Origin: Sepiola atlantica
Lineage: Eukaryota > Mollusca > Cephalopoda > Sepiida > Sepiolidae
NCBI GenBank assembly: GCA_963556195.1
Contig: OY744520.1
Location: forward strand, 153,328,107 to 153,392,106
Direction of reading: 5' to 3'
DNA length: 64,000 nucleotides
The number at the start of each line of letters is the position of its first letter. Within the stretch, counting starts at the first letter, position 1. This document shows, one piece after another, positions 38,459-49,700 of this stretch. The translations under genes were made by a program, and so were the position numbers. The notes beneath the pieces are model-generated. The model made no database searches, had not been told where the DNA came from, and was given only the letters and a program-made list of their open reading frames with translations.

Positions 38459-39530
38459 CCAACTCCCGGCTAGAGACCCGCCGATTCGGATTCAGGAAGA
38501 CCGTCGCCAAAAGGTACGTAAGTCAGACCCGAAACCTGCCAGCTGCTTAAGTCAAGCCTGGGGGTTGGACACCTGCAAGAGAAGGGAACAAAAAGATTAA
38601 TACAATGGAACCGCCCAACAGGGGCGGCCACCCAAGAGGGGTGTGAAGAGACAAATTGCCCAACAGGGGCTAGTCTAAGGGGACAGAGAGAGTCCCCTGA
38701 TGATTTAGCTTTAAACTGGGCGGGGCCCAAGTAGCTGGTCTCCTCTTAGGCAATCACAAGTGATTGCCTAAGAGTTGCCTGAAAAAATACAAGACGAGTC
38801 AAGATTTTAAAAGGCGGGAGAAAATCAATTTATTTATCCAAAAATTTGTACATAAATAATCAGATGTGGCACAAGGCCAAAAAGGGGTATGGGGGGGAAG
38901 ATGGGGGTCGGGGGTCGTCCACTTGGTCTATGAATACCCTAAAAACTAGTTTCAGTCACCACAATACCACATTCACTCTATGGACTTAAGCTACTTAAAA
39001 TATCCCCAGGTGTTTCAATGAATTTTATTTACAATAGATATTTACATGTGTGATGATGGGAGTGGGAGAACAAAAAACTAAGCCTTAAATAATCCCCCAA
39101 AAATAAATAAAAATAAAAGTGATGATAAAAATAAAGAACCAAAGAAAATGCTAATTAAGGTGTGTTAGTAAGGTACCCCCCATCCTATCTAGAGTATGAG
39201 CTGCTCGCTGTCTTCTGGTACAGTCCGAAAGCAAGAGAGTAAGCTCCTAATTGGGAGTGGGCGTTTCTATGGGGGCAAAAGAAATGGAGGGATGGGTTTG
39301 TCGGGATGTGCGGTGTCCTTCAGGATAAGAACTATTATGGCGGGTCGGGGATATAAAATAAATTAGGGAGCGGGCATCCTGAAGGAGTTCTGACACCTAA
39401 AATAAAGCTGGGGGCAAAGAGCTCATTTACGCTACTAGCTAATAGGGACTGCGCCCAAAATTTACTGGTCAGTTTTTAAGGGGATTTTTGTTTTTCGACA
39501 AAGATGCTTTAAGGTCGCTGTGTGCCATGC
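38459..39530 (-). other. U6/U7 junction: 3' UTR of U7 and leader of U6
   Basis: No gene. Type Y 3' UTR with a private base near 39222 (acagtccgaaa for acagaccgaaa). Leader unchanged. Confidence 0.72.
38743..38774. repeat. Near-palindrome, U6, centre AA
   Basis: Arms unchanged; same centre and flank as U5. Confidence 0.9.
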
Positions 39531-42500
39531 CTAGGCAGGGAACACGAACTCGAATCTATTCCGCGTGAACACGCATAAACTAGCGGTGTGTATCCACCTA
39601 CTTTTGAAAAGTGAAGAAGGCAACCTCCTTCTATCAGATTTGATTTTGATTTTAAGCTGGTGTTTAAAATACGAAATCAAATCATAATAAGAAGGCGGCA
39701 CCCCCCCACGCCCTATCTCTAAGCGAGAAGTATACACCACGAGTCTAGCTACGGCTAAGATCGCGAGCAAAACCATACGTTTCTCCCTGGGCCACAAGGG
39801 GTCCATGTTGAAGACAACGGATGCTAAATCCAAGCACGTCACCCGATCGGGGGTGATGCGAGCCGTCACCTCGCCGACATACGTCCAAAATTCACGAAGT
39901 TTGGAGCAGGTGAAAAAGGCATGTTCCGCCGTTTCAATTTCATCTTCCTCGCAACGTGGGCAAAAGGGGCTGATAGCCATACCAATTTTGAATCGTATGT
40001 CATTGAGGGGTAACACATTTCGAACCAATCGCCAGGTCAGAGAGAACTCAGAATTATTGAGATAGCTCCTGCCTGGCGCCCAATTCCACTGAGAGCGAGC
40101 CTCCTCCTCCGACAATCCAAGTCGCTCCCCAAGCGGATCCGAAGCGGTCCCCACCACTAACTCCCGATAGAATGTCCTTCTAGACCGGGCGAGGTCACTG
40201 GACCCCGGCAGCACTCTGAGCGCAGCTCGGCATTCGTTGAAGAACTGCGATTGACTCCTTGGCTTACGTCGGCATTCGGCCAAGTGGTCAGGGATGAGGT
40301 TAGGAAAAGCGCTTCCAACCGCAGGGCCCCACGCAGACTCCTCTGTCAAGGTTCGGCTCAGGAATGATAACCGCTCGGCATACAAATGGCTCGCCAAGTC
40401 GGGCATTCCCAAGCCTCCCACATCAGGACGTTGAGTACAGACCTGTCTACGGACTAGCGGCTTCCCCTTTGCCCACAAAAGCGAGAAAAGGAGACGCGTT
40501 AAAACCGCTCGGCGGTCCGCAGGCAGAGGTAGTACAGCCAATCGGTAAAGGATGAGCGGAAAGACGTACGTGACGCACGCCTCAGCCCGACCTTTAAGGG
40601 AAAGCCCCCTTCGAAGCCAAATCCTTACAGACGCTTCGACCTTAGACTGTACTTCCGACCAGTTCTTATCAAGCTGGAGACCGGGTCCGAACCATACGCC
40701 GAGGATCCGAACCGGGCCGTCAGTCCAGTTGCAAAGGCCCGGGAGCGCAGCCGCGCCACTCCAGGCAGCCAACCTTAGGCCATTGGATTTGCTAAGGTTG
40801 ACTTTGGCCCCTGTCACTTTTTCGTACCTTCTGAGTGCCTTAGTCACCGCGAGAATGTCTCGAAAGCACGACACAAACACGGTGACATCATCGGCATACG
40901 CGGATACCCTGGCTCGCGCACCGCCAGGAAGAGCAATACCGCGTAGGGCCAGTCCAGGCTCCCCGATCCTAAGCCTGCGGAGAAAAGGCTCCAAGGCAAG
41001 GACGTAAAGCAGGGGAGACAGCGGACATCCCTGACGTACCGACCGAGAGACGGCAAAAGACTCCGATCGCATTCCATTCACTTGCACCACTGCCGTCGGC
41101 CCGCGATACAAAATGGAGATCCATCTGCGGAAGTCCGGTGTAAAACCGGAGGCCTCTAAAACAGATCCCAGGAACCGATGGTCGACCCTGTCAAAAGCTT
41201 TGGACTGATCTAAATTGATCAGCGCGGCTTCGGTGTCGTCTTCTAATCCCTCTATGATCGTGCGCATCAGATGCAAGTTGTTTTGAATCGATCTCCCCTT
41301 CACAGCATAATTCTGATCAGGTTCGACCAACTCAGCGATAACAAGCTGCAACCGATTTGCAAGAACTTTGGCCAAAATCTTTAAATCTGTGTTTAGCAGA
41401 GTTATGGGCCTGTAATCGTCTAATTCCCCACCATCTTGGCCCTTTTTCTGAAGCAATGTGATCACTCCCTTGGTGACTTGACCGGGGATGGAACCCTGTT
41501 CAAACCAGTGATTGAAAACATTGACCAGAATAGGTACGAAGATGTGCGACAGCCTCAAGAACAATTCATAGGGCAAACCATCGAGTCCCGGCGATTTGTC
41601 GTAGCCGACCTGCTTCAGTGCAGCCAAGACCTCACACTCTGTAACGCGCCCATCACAGCTAGCCGCTCGGGCCGCCTCCAGGCGGGGCGAGCCAGCTAAA
41701 TAGCTGCCAAACTCCTCGACGCGGAGTCCGGGCAGTTGGGTGAACCGTTCCATGAAATGCTCACGAAATCCCCGGCAAATCTCCCGAGCCGACACAAGGG
41801 TGTGTCCTTCCGGGTGTTTGACTTGACGAATGAGACCGACCGAGCTGCGACGAAGTGGAGTTCTACGCTCTTGCGCGTCCACATTCACGGCTTCGTTGGA
41901 CACTCTATCTAGCCTAGCTCTAACTACTTGACCCTCATACCGCACGTTAGCCGCACGTTTCAGGTCCCCCTTAGCTAGCTCTATGCCTAGGGAATCCCCC
42001 CCAGCCACCGCCCGGGCCAGCTTATTTTCTAAACGCTTTTCTGTTTCTGCCTTATTTAGGGCGAGGCGTTGGCTATATTGAACAGAAAAGCGCCTAATGC
42101 CAACTTTGGCGTTAACCCACCACTTACTCCCGGTTACCGCCCCCACTAATCCCTTTTGAAAGTTAAGAGATAGCTGCTCCCGGAAGTCACGTATCTCCAG
42201 TAAGGAGGTATTTAACTTCCAGTAGCTAGCTACCTTGTGTGTCTTAGGGGCTAACTCCAGACTGGCCACAAGTAACTTGTGGTCAGAATGGCCTAACCAG
42301 TGGAACGTGGGACAAGAGATATAATCTACGTTGCCTCTTCTAATTAGCAATCTATCCAAGTAAGAACTTGAATGGAAAGTGCCGCTAGCGAGCCACGTCC
42401 ACATCTCCCGCCCTGGGTGATCGATACGAAATCTGTCGACCAGATCGCATTGTGCCATCAGATCAGACAGACTTGTCTCACACCTATCCGACCCACTAGG

Positions 42501-42965
42501 TCCCCCCACCTTATCTATCCTGGGATCAAGGATGGCATTCCAATCTCCCACTAGGATTAGCCGCTCCGAACCACCGAGAAACCCCTCCAACCCCCGGAAA
42601 AAGGAAACCCTCTCACGAATGGAATTGGGCGCATAAACCGCGACGATTCGAAACATGGCACTATTCACGGCAACATCAGCCACGACCAGTCTGCCATCAG
42701 CATCCGCGTGAACAACGTTTACCCTTGCTAACAGAGTGCGTCTAACTAACAGCGAAACTCCCCGAGCAGAACGGTCACCAAAAGCTGAAAAAACATCGAA
42801 ATGTTCCGACAGCAGTCGGTGATCGTCCATCGAAACATAGTGAGTTTCCTGTACCGCAGCCACATCTAATTCAAGAGCCTTGAGATCCCCCAGTATGCGG
42901 GCTGCCTTGCTTAAGGATCTCAAGCCTCTCGCGTTCAAGCTTCCTAGTTTCAAGGTCGTAGCCAT
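39531..42965 (-). CDS. ORF2 polyprotein, U7 (type B)
   Basis: 1144 aa, intact, from the ATG at 42965. It carries all four type B markers seen in U3 but keeps the normal KGRSIQ. A private Phe-to-Cys change (GLCNWTD, residue ~745) lies after the YADD box in the RT thumb/connection region. A silent change at 40134 is also private. Confidence 0.94.
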   Translation of the reverse strand: MATTLKLGSLNARGLRSLSKAARILGDLKALELDVAAVQETHYVSMDDHRLLSEHFDVFSAFGDRSARGVSLLVRRTLLARVNVVHADADGRLVVADVAVNSAMFRIVAVYAPNSIRERVSFFRGLEGFLGGSERLILVGDWNAILDPRIDKVGGPSGSDRCETSLSDLMAQCDLVDRFRIDHPGREMWTWLASGTFHSSSYLDRLLIRRGNVDYISCPTFHWLGHSDHKLLVASLELAPKTHKVASYWKLNTSLLEIRDFREQLSLNFQKGLVGAVTGSKWWVNAKVGIRRFSVQYSQRLALNKAETEKRLENKLARAVAGGDSLGIELAKGDLKRAANVRYEGQVVRARLDRVSNEAVNVDAQERRTPLRRSSVGLIRQVKHPEGHTLVSAREICRGFREHFMERFTQLPGLRVEEFGSYLAGSPRLEAARAASCDGRVTECEVLAALKQVGYDKSPGLDGLPYELFLRLSHIFVPILVNVFNHWFEQGSIPGQVTKGVITLLQKKGQDGGELDDYRPITLLNTDLKILAKVLANRLQLVIAELVEPDQNYAVKGRSIQNNLHLMRTIIEGLEDDTEAALINLDQSKAFDRVDHRFLGSVLEASGFTPDFRRWISILYRGPTAVVQVNGMRSESFAVSRSVRQGCPLSPLLYVLALEPFLRRLRIGEPGLALRGIALPGGARARVSAYADDVTVFVSCFRDILAVTKALRRYEKVTGAKVNLSKSNGLRLAAWSGAAALPGLCNWTDGPVRILGVWFGPGLQLDKNWSEVQSKVEASVRIWLRRGLSLKGRAEACVTYVFPLILYRLAVLPLPADRRAVLTRLLFSLLWAKGKPLVRRQVCTQRPDVGGLGMPDLASHLYAERLSFLSRTLTEESAWGPAVGSAFPNLIPDHLAECRRKPRSQSQFFNECRAALRVLPGSSDLARSRRTFYRELVVGTASDPLGERLGLSEEEARSQWNWAPGRSYLNNSEFSLTWRLVRNVLPLNDIRFKIGMAISPFCPRCEEDEIETAEHAFFTCSKLREFWTYVGEVTARITPDRVTCLDLASVVFNMDPLWPREKRMVLLAILAVARLVVYTSRLEIGRGGVPPSYYDLISYFKHQLKIKIKSDRRRLPSSLFKSRWIHTASLCVFTRNRFEFVFPA

Positions 42966-42969
42966 TGCA

Positions 42970-45672
42970 CTAGTCAGTGTCAATCAGCGGCCTAAAGTCT
43001 TTGTCAGTGAGGATGCCGACGGCATGCCCGATATTGCCAGTGAGCAATTCTGACGACGCGCGGCCGTCTCGGGAGATGCCCCCGACATCCAGGGGGAAGG
43101 TTAACTTTAACGCTCTATAAAAACAAGGGTGGACGTAAATGGGGATCCTCCCTTCACATTTATCCCTCAGATCGTCGAGGGAGTCGTGCCCTTCTTCCAC
43201 CAACGTTAGACCCAGGATCGCATCCTTTGCTGCTTCTATCATTCGCCACATGGATTTCGTGCGGCGAATTTTCGTCTTCCTGACGAACGTGATCAGCAAA
43301 GGAGCATCGGGGAAGTTGGACGGGTTGGTAGTGTCCAGACCCTGGGTCTTCGTAAGGAGCTGCAGCGGCCTGAGCGCGCTTCTTTGCTGCGGCGTGAGCT
43401 CGGCAGCGGCGTGGTGCAGATCTGCTTCGCAGATGAGGTCCCCTGGCAGGAAGGGGAGCTTTCTCGTCTTCTCCTTTCTTGTAGGGGAGGGCGACGCTTT
43501 TTGTTTCTTGGCCTGTTTGGCCACATTGGGAGTTTTGGACCCCGACTCTTCCTTTCGAGACAGAGAGCGGGAACTAGCTGGGGGAGTTTCAGTGGGGGAA
43601 GGGGATTTCTGCTCAGTGGTGGGTTTAGGTTTTGGGGATTCGGGGGACTGAGCAGGAGAGATAGTCATCTCTACGGACATCGGGGCGGGGGATTGGGGCC
43701 CAGCCTCTTTTTCTTGTGAAACGGCACGTTTGGCCACCTTTCTATCCCGGGTGAACTTTTTCACTGTCTCTCGAGCCGGGGCCGGGCCAGCGTCACCCTC
43801 CATCTTCTCCCCTTCCGATTCGGACGATGAAGATGTTGACGAAGGTAGTGACAGGGGAACCTCGGTTTTTCGTTTCGTGGCCGCTGCCGTGCTAGATGTT
43901 TGCTGCGGCTCCTTATCGGTGGGCATATCCACGCTCATTGACTTAGCGGGACCCCGCATCCCTTTTACTTCAGAGGGCTGCACTTTGGAAGAGGGCTTCT
44001 GTGGTTTGTTCTTTCGGACCACTGGGGTGAAACCCTCCTCGTCTTTTCCGGTGTTAGGAGCTGCTGATGCCGCTGGACCTCCCGGGGCTGCGGCAGAAGG
44101 GGTCTTCTTGATTGGCGCCTTTTTTGGGCAGTCTTTCGCCATATGCCCCTTCTGCTCGCAGTGCCAGCAATGTGGCCTCCTGCCCTCGACGATGATAGAC
44201 ATCGACCAGGAGTCGCACTTGAGCAGTGGCGGTATCTTGTTGAAGCCATCCCGGTCCAAACGCATTTTAATTTTGTAGTCCCCTACCATTAGGTTATGGG
44301 GACCGCGGACCGGGATTATGGCTTCGACGTCCCCATATTGACTCATCACTGCACCTAGTTGCTCCGAGTCAATATAGCAGGGGACGCCGAGGACAGTGAC
44401 TAGTGTCCTCCTCCTGCTCAAGTACTCCGGCCTGAGGATCAGATGTTTATGCCTCAGGTCGGCCCTGGCCAACTTTTCCGCTTCTTGTTCTGAGGGGAGT
44501 AGTAAGTCCCAGGTCGCGAAACCTCGACGGCAAATATATGTCGCCGGGACTTTTAGGGACCATAGAATCTCCCCTACCGTCTCGATCTGGAGCCCAGCCA
44601 GCCCTTTGGTTCTGGAGTCGATGGTGACTAGCGAAACAATTCGCTTCGCTAGCCGTTCCACCGCTCCTGGCGCTGCTTTGATAACGCTACCGTCGGTTAG
44701 TTCCTTGTACTTAGACTCGAACAACCGACGGTATTCTGACGGGCTTCTTTGCGACTGGGGTCCCCACTGGTCTTTAGGTGATTGGGCAGGAGAGTTGGTT
44801 TGCGCCGGAGTTGTAGGTGTTACAGCCTTCGTCGGCGACGGCGTCTTCTGCCCGGGAGGTATCGCCCATGAATTGGGTGTCTCCGCTGGTGTTGATGAGA
44901 GGGACGGCCACTCCTTTGGAGCTGTTTCCGGCGTTGTTGCCGGCGGAGTGGCCGCCTTGGTTCCTCTCTTGCCAGCGACATCCGCTGCTCCTTTCTTTGG
45001 TACAGTATGTGCCGCCCTCATCTTCCTCGGCCTGGACTGCCGCATGTTAGTCTGGGCCGGAACGTCTGGAGTCAGCTGCAGAACTTCCATGCTGCTGTCT
45101 CTGCTACTGCCACGACTGCTCACAGGGCTGTGGTCGCTGCAGACACTGCTGTCGCTGCAAATGCTGCTGTCACTTCCAAAGAGTTCTTGGGTGAGGTTGC
45201 GGCATTGAGCAGAGTCCCTGTCAATGTGGGCTGGCGGCTGATCTGGGTCGGTGGCCCCTTCTTTGTGGGACTCCACCGACCGGGTCGCTCTTACTCCTGG
45301 AGGCAGGCGGCCTTTTCGCCTACTACCAGGCGGGCTGACGGTTGAAGCCCGGCGAGCGATTGGTACAGTGGGGAGTCGTTCCCACCGACCCAGATCACCT
45401 CTAGGATCTGAGCTATCCTGGGTGGAGCTGCCGGGGACAGCAGCGTGCAAGCTAACAGGGCTCCCGCCTAAGGCGGCAGACCCTGATCTACTTTCAGTGC
45501 TGGGAGCGGCACTGGCGGACGTACTGGGCACGACGCCTATGGCGGCGTGACCGTCCTGCTGTTTGAGGTCTGCTCCCTCCCCGACCTGAGACCGTCGCCT
45601 CAGTTCGGAAAAGGAGCCCGGGCTAGACAAAGACTCTGCAGCAGAGCCCGGACCACTCCTCCCCTCTTCCAT
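42970..45672 (-). CDS. ORF1 protein, U7 (mosaic)
   Basis: 900 aa, intact. Residues ~575-770 match the U8/U9 form (SVDMPTD, QTSSTAAA, KTEVPLS, EADL, RSALRPL). The last ~70 residues (EEGHDSL, ILTDKDF) match U3-U6, and KDEEG is preceded by a private NTG. The change of affiliation along one gene is direct evidence of recombination or gene conversion inside ORF1. Confidence 0.93.
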   Translation of the reverse strand: MEEGRSGPGSAAESLSSPGSFSELRRRSQVGEGADLKQQDGHAAIGVVPSTSASAAPSTESRSGSAALGGSPVSLHAAVPGSSTQDSSDPRGDLGRWERLPTVPIARRASTVSPPGSRRKGRLPPGVRATRSVESHKEGATDPDQPPAHIDRDSAQCRNLTQELFGSDSSICSDSSVCSDHSPVSSRGSSRDSSMEVLQLTPDVPAQTNMRQSRPRKMRAAHTVPKKGAADVAGKRGTKAATPPATTPETAPKEWPSLSSTPAETPNSWAIPPGQKTPSPTKAVTPTTPAQTNSPAQSPKDQWGPQSQRSPSEYRRLFESKYKELTDGSVIKAAPGAVERLAKRIVSLVTIDSRTKGLAGLQIETVGEILWSLKVPATYICRRGFATWDLLLPSEQEAEKLARADLRHKHLILRPEYLSRRRTLVTVLGVPCYIDSEQLGAVMSQYGDVEAIIPVRGPHNLMVGDYKIKMRLDRDGFNKIPPLLKCDSWSMSIIVEGRRPHCWHCEQKGHMAKDCPKKAPIKKTPSAAAPGGPAASAAPNTGKDEEGFTPVVRKNKPQKPSSKVQPSEVKGMRGPAKSMSVDMPTDKEPQQTSSTAAATKRKTEVPLSLPSSTSSSSESEGEKMEGDAGPAPARETVKKFTRDRKVAKRAVSQEKEAGPQSPAPMSVEMTISPAQSPESPKPKPTTEQKSPSPTETPPASSRSLSRKEESGSKTPNVAKQAKKQKASPSPTRKEKTRKLPFLPGDLICEADLHHAAAELTPQQRSALRPLQLLTKTQGLDTTNPSNFPDAPLLITFVRKTKIRRTKSMWRMIEAAKDAILGLTLVEEGHDSLDDLRDKCEGRIPIYVHPCFYRALKLTFPLDVGGISRDGRASSELLTGNIGHAVGILTDKDFRPLIDTD

Positions 45673-46745
45673 CCAACTCCCGGCTAGAGACCCGCCGATT
45701 CGGATTCAGGAAGACCGTCGCCAAAAGGTACGTAAGTCAGACCCGAAACCTGCCAGCTGCTTAAGTCAAGCCTGGGGGTTGGACACCTGCAAGAGAAGGG
45801 AACAAAAAGATTAATACAATGGAACCGCCCAACAGGGGCGGCCACCCAAGAGGGGTGTGAAGAGACAAATTGCCCAACAGGGGCTAGTCTAAGGGGACAG
45901 AGAGAGTCCCCTGATGATTTAGCTTTAAACTGGGCGGGGCCCAAGTAGCTGGTCTCCTCTTAGGCAATCACGAGTGATTGCCTAAGAGTTGCCTGAAAAA
46001 ATCGAAGACAAGTCAATGATTTTAACAGGCGGGAGAAAATCAATTTATTTATCCAAAAATTTGTACATAAATAATCAGATGTGGCACAAGGCCAAAAAGG
46101 GGTATGGGGGGGAAGATGGGGGTCGGGGGTCGTCCACTTGGTCTATGAATACCCTAAAAACTAGTTTCAGTCACCACAATACCACATTCACTCTATGGAC
46201 TTAAGCTACTTAAAATATCCCCAGGTGTTTCAATGAATTTTATTTACAATAGATATTTACATGTGTGATGATGGGAGTGGGAGAACAAAAAACTAAGCCT
46301 TAAATAATCCCCCAAAAATAAATAAAAATAAAAGTGATGATAAAAATAAAGAACCAAGGAAAATGCTAATTAAGGTGTGTTAGTAAGGTACCCCCCATCC
46401 TATCTAGAGTATGAGCTGCTCGCTGTCTTCTGGTACAGACCGAAAGCAAGAGAGTAAGCTCCTAATTGGGAGTGGGCGTTTCTATGGGGGCAAAAGAAAT
46501 GGAGGGAAGGGTTTGTCGGGATGTGCGGTGTCCTTCAGGATAAGAACTATTATGGCGGGTCGGGGATATAAAATAAATTAGGGAGCGGGCATCCTGAAGG
46601 AGTTCTGACACCTAAAATAAAGCTGGGGGCAAAGAGCTCATTTACGCTACTAGCTAATAGGGACTGCGCCCAAAATTTACTGGTCAGTTTTTAAGGGGAT
46701 TTTTGTTTTTCGACAAAGATGCTTTAAGGTCGCTGTGTGCCATGC
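45673..46745 (-). other. U7/U8 junction: 3' UTR of U8 and leader of U7
   Basis: No gene. Type Y 3' UTR. The segment beside the palindrome is the tcgaagacaagtcaatgat form, also found at the first two and the last three junctions. Confidence 0.72.
45957..45988. repeat. Near-palindrome, U7, centre GA
   Basis: Arms unchanged; the centre is GA on the plus strand, with the cctgaaaaaatcgaag flank. Confidence 0.9.
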
Positions 46746-49700
46746 CTAGGCAGGGAACACGAACTCGAATCTATTCCGCGTGAACACGCATAAACTAGCG
46801 GTGTGTATCCACCTACTTTTGAAAAGTGAAGAAGGCAACCTCCTTCTATCAGATTTGATTTTGATTTTAAGCTGGTGTTTAAAATACGAAATCAAATCAT
46901 AATAAGAAGGCGGCACCCCCCCACGCCCTATCTCTAAGCGAGAAGTATACACCACGAGTCTAGCTACGGCTAAGATCGCGAGCAAAACCATACGTTTCTC
47001 CCTGGGCCACAAGGGGTCCATGTTGAAGACAACGGATGCTAAATCCAAGCACGTCACCCGATCGGGGGTGATGCGAGCCGTCACCTCGCCGACATACGTC
47101 CAAAATTCACGAAGTTTGGAGCAGGTGAAAAAGGCATGTTCCGCCGTTTCAATTTCATCTTCCTCGCAACGTGGGCAAAAGGGGCTGATAGCCATACCAA
47201 TTTTGAATCGTATGTCATTGAGGGGTAACACATTTCGAACCAATCGCCAGGTCAGAGAGAACTCAGAATTATTGAGATAGCTCCTGCCTGGCGCCCAATT
47301 CCACTGAGAGCGAGCCTCCTCCTCCGACAATCCAAGTCGCTCCCCAAGAGGATCCGAAGCGGTCCCCACCACTAACTCCCGATAGAATGTCCTTCTAGAC
47401 CGGGCGAGGTCACTGGACCCCGGCAGCACTCTGAGCGCAGCTCGGCATTCGTTGAAGAACTGCGATTGACTCCTTGGCTTACGTCGGCATTCGGCCAAGT
47501 GGTCAGGGATGAGGTTAGGAAAAGCGCTTCCAACCGCAGGGCCCCACGCAGACTCCTCTGTCAAGGTTCGGCTCAGGAATGATAACCGCTCGGCATACAA
47601 ATGGCTCGCCAAGTCGGGCATTCCCAAGCCTCCCACATCAGGACGTTGAGTACAGACCTGTCTACGGACTAGCGGCTTCCCCTTTGCCCACAAAAGCGAG
47701 AAAAGGAGACGCGTTAAAACCGCTCGGCGGTCCGCAGGCAGAGGTAGTACAGCCAATCGGTAAAGGATGAGCGGAAAGACGTACGTGACGCACGCCTCAG
47801 CCCGACCTTTAAGGGAAAGCCCCCTTCGAAGCCAAATCCTTACAGACGCTTCGACCTTAGACTGTACTTCCGACCAGTTCTTATCAAGCTGGAGACCGGG
47901 TCCGAACCATACGCCGAGGATCCGAACCGGGCCGTCAGTCCAGTTGAAAAGGCCCGGGAGCGCAGCCGCGCCACTCCAGGCAGCCAACCTTAGGCCATTG
48001 GATTTGCTAAGGTTGACTTTGGCCCCTGTCACTTTTTCGTACCTTCTGAGTGCCTTAGTCACCGCGAGAATGTCTCGAAAGCACGACACAAACACGGTGA
48101 CATCATCGGCATACGCGGATACCCTGGCTCGCGCACCGCCAGGAAGAGCAATACCGCGTAGGGCCAGTCCAGGCTCCCCGATCCTAAGCCTGCGGAGAAA
48201 AGGCTCCAAGGCAAGGACGTAAAGCAGGGGAGACAGCGGACATCCCTGACGTACCGACCGAGAGACGGCAAAAGACTCCGATCGCATTCCATTCACTTGC
48301 ACCACTGCCGTCGGCCCGCGATACAAAATGGAGATCCATCTGCGGAAGTCCGGTGTAAAACCGGAGGCCTCTAAAACAGATCCCAGGAACCGATGGTCGA
48401 CCCTGTCAAAAGCTTTGGACTGATCTAAATTGATCAGCGCGGCTTCGGTGTCGTCTTCTAATCCCTCTATGATCGTGCGCATCAGATGCAAGTTGTTTTG
48501 AATCGATCTCCCCTTCACAGCATAATTCTGATCAGGTTCGACCAACTCAGCGATAACAAGCTGCAACCGATTTGCAAGAACTTTGGCCAAAATCTTTAAA
48601 TCTGTGTTTAGCAGAGTTATGGGCCTGTAATCGTCTAATTCCCCACCATCTTGGCCCTTTTTCTGAAGCAATGTGATCACTCCCTTGGTGACTTGACCGG
48701 GGATGGAACCCTGTTCAAACCAGTGATTGAAAACATTGACCAGAATAGGTACGAAGATGTGCGACAGCCTCAAGAACAATTCATAGGGCAAACCATCGAG
48801 TCCCGGCGATTTGTCGTAGCCGACCTGCTTCAGTGCAGCCAAGACCTCACACTCTGTAACGCGCCCATCACAGCTAGCCGCTCGGGCCGCCTCCAGGCGG
48901 GGCGAGCCAGCTAAATAGCTGCCAAACTCCTCGACGCGGAGTCCGGGCAGTTGGGTGAACCGTTCCATGAAATGCTCACGAAATCCCCGGCAAATCTCCC
49001 GAGCCGACACAAGGGTGTGTCCTTCCGGGTGTTTGACTTGACGAATGAGACCGACCGAGCTGCGACGAAGTGGAGTTCTACGCTCTTGCGCGTCCACATT
49101 CACGGCTTCGTTGGACACTCTATCTAGCCTAGCTCTAACTACTTGACCTTCATACCGCACGTTAGCCGCACGTTTCAGGTCCCCCTTAGCTAGTTCTATG
49201 CCTAGGGAATCCCCCCCAGCCACCGCCCGGGCCAGCTTAGTTTCTAAACGCTTTTCTGTTTCTGCCTTATTTAAGGCGAGGCGTTGGCTATATTGAACAG
49301 AAAAGCGCCTAATGCCAACTTTGGCGTTAACCCACCACTTACTCCCGGTTACCGCCCCCACTAATCCCTTTTGAAAGTTAAGAGATAGCTGCTCCCGGAA
49401 GTCACGTATCTCCAGTAAGGAGGTATTTAACTTCCAGTAGCTAGCTACCTTATGTGTCTTAGGGCCTAACTCCAGACTGGCCACAAGTAGCTTGTGGTCA
49501 GAATGGCCTAACCAGTGGAACGTGGGACAAGAGATATAATCTACGTTGCCTCTTCTAATTAGCAATCTATCCAAGTAAGTACTTGAAAGGAAGGTGCCGC
49601 TAGCGAGCCACGTCCACATCTCCCGCCCTGGGTGATCGATACGAAATCTGTCGACCAGATCGCATTGTGCCATCAGATCAGACAGACTTGTCTCACACCT

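Larger units (their letters stand above)
31561..38774 (-). mobile_element. LINE unit U6 (complete)
   Basis: Complete unit, 7214 bp, both ORFs open. ORF2 is type A, with the same silent substitution as U5. ORF1 has the type 1 linker with the VIQ and LQIE variants shared with U4. The 3' UTR is type Y. Confidence 0.93.
38775..45988 (-). mobile_element. LINE unit U7 (complete)
   Basis: Complete unit, 7214 bp, both ORFs open. ORF2 is type B. ORF1 is transitional: its middle and C-terminal blocks resemble U8/U9, while its extreme 3' end resembles U3-U6. This makes U7 a clear mosaic. The 3' UTR is type Y. Confidence 0.93.
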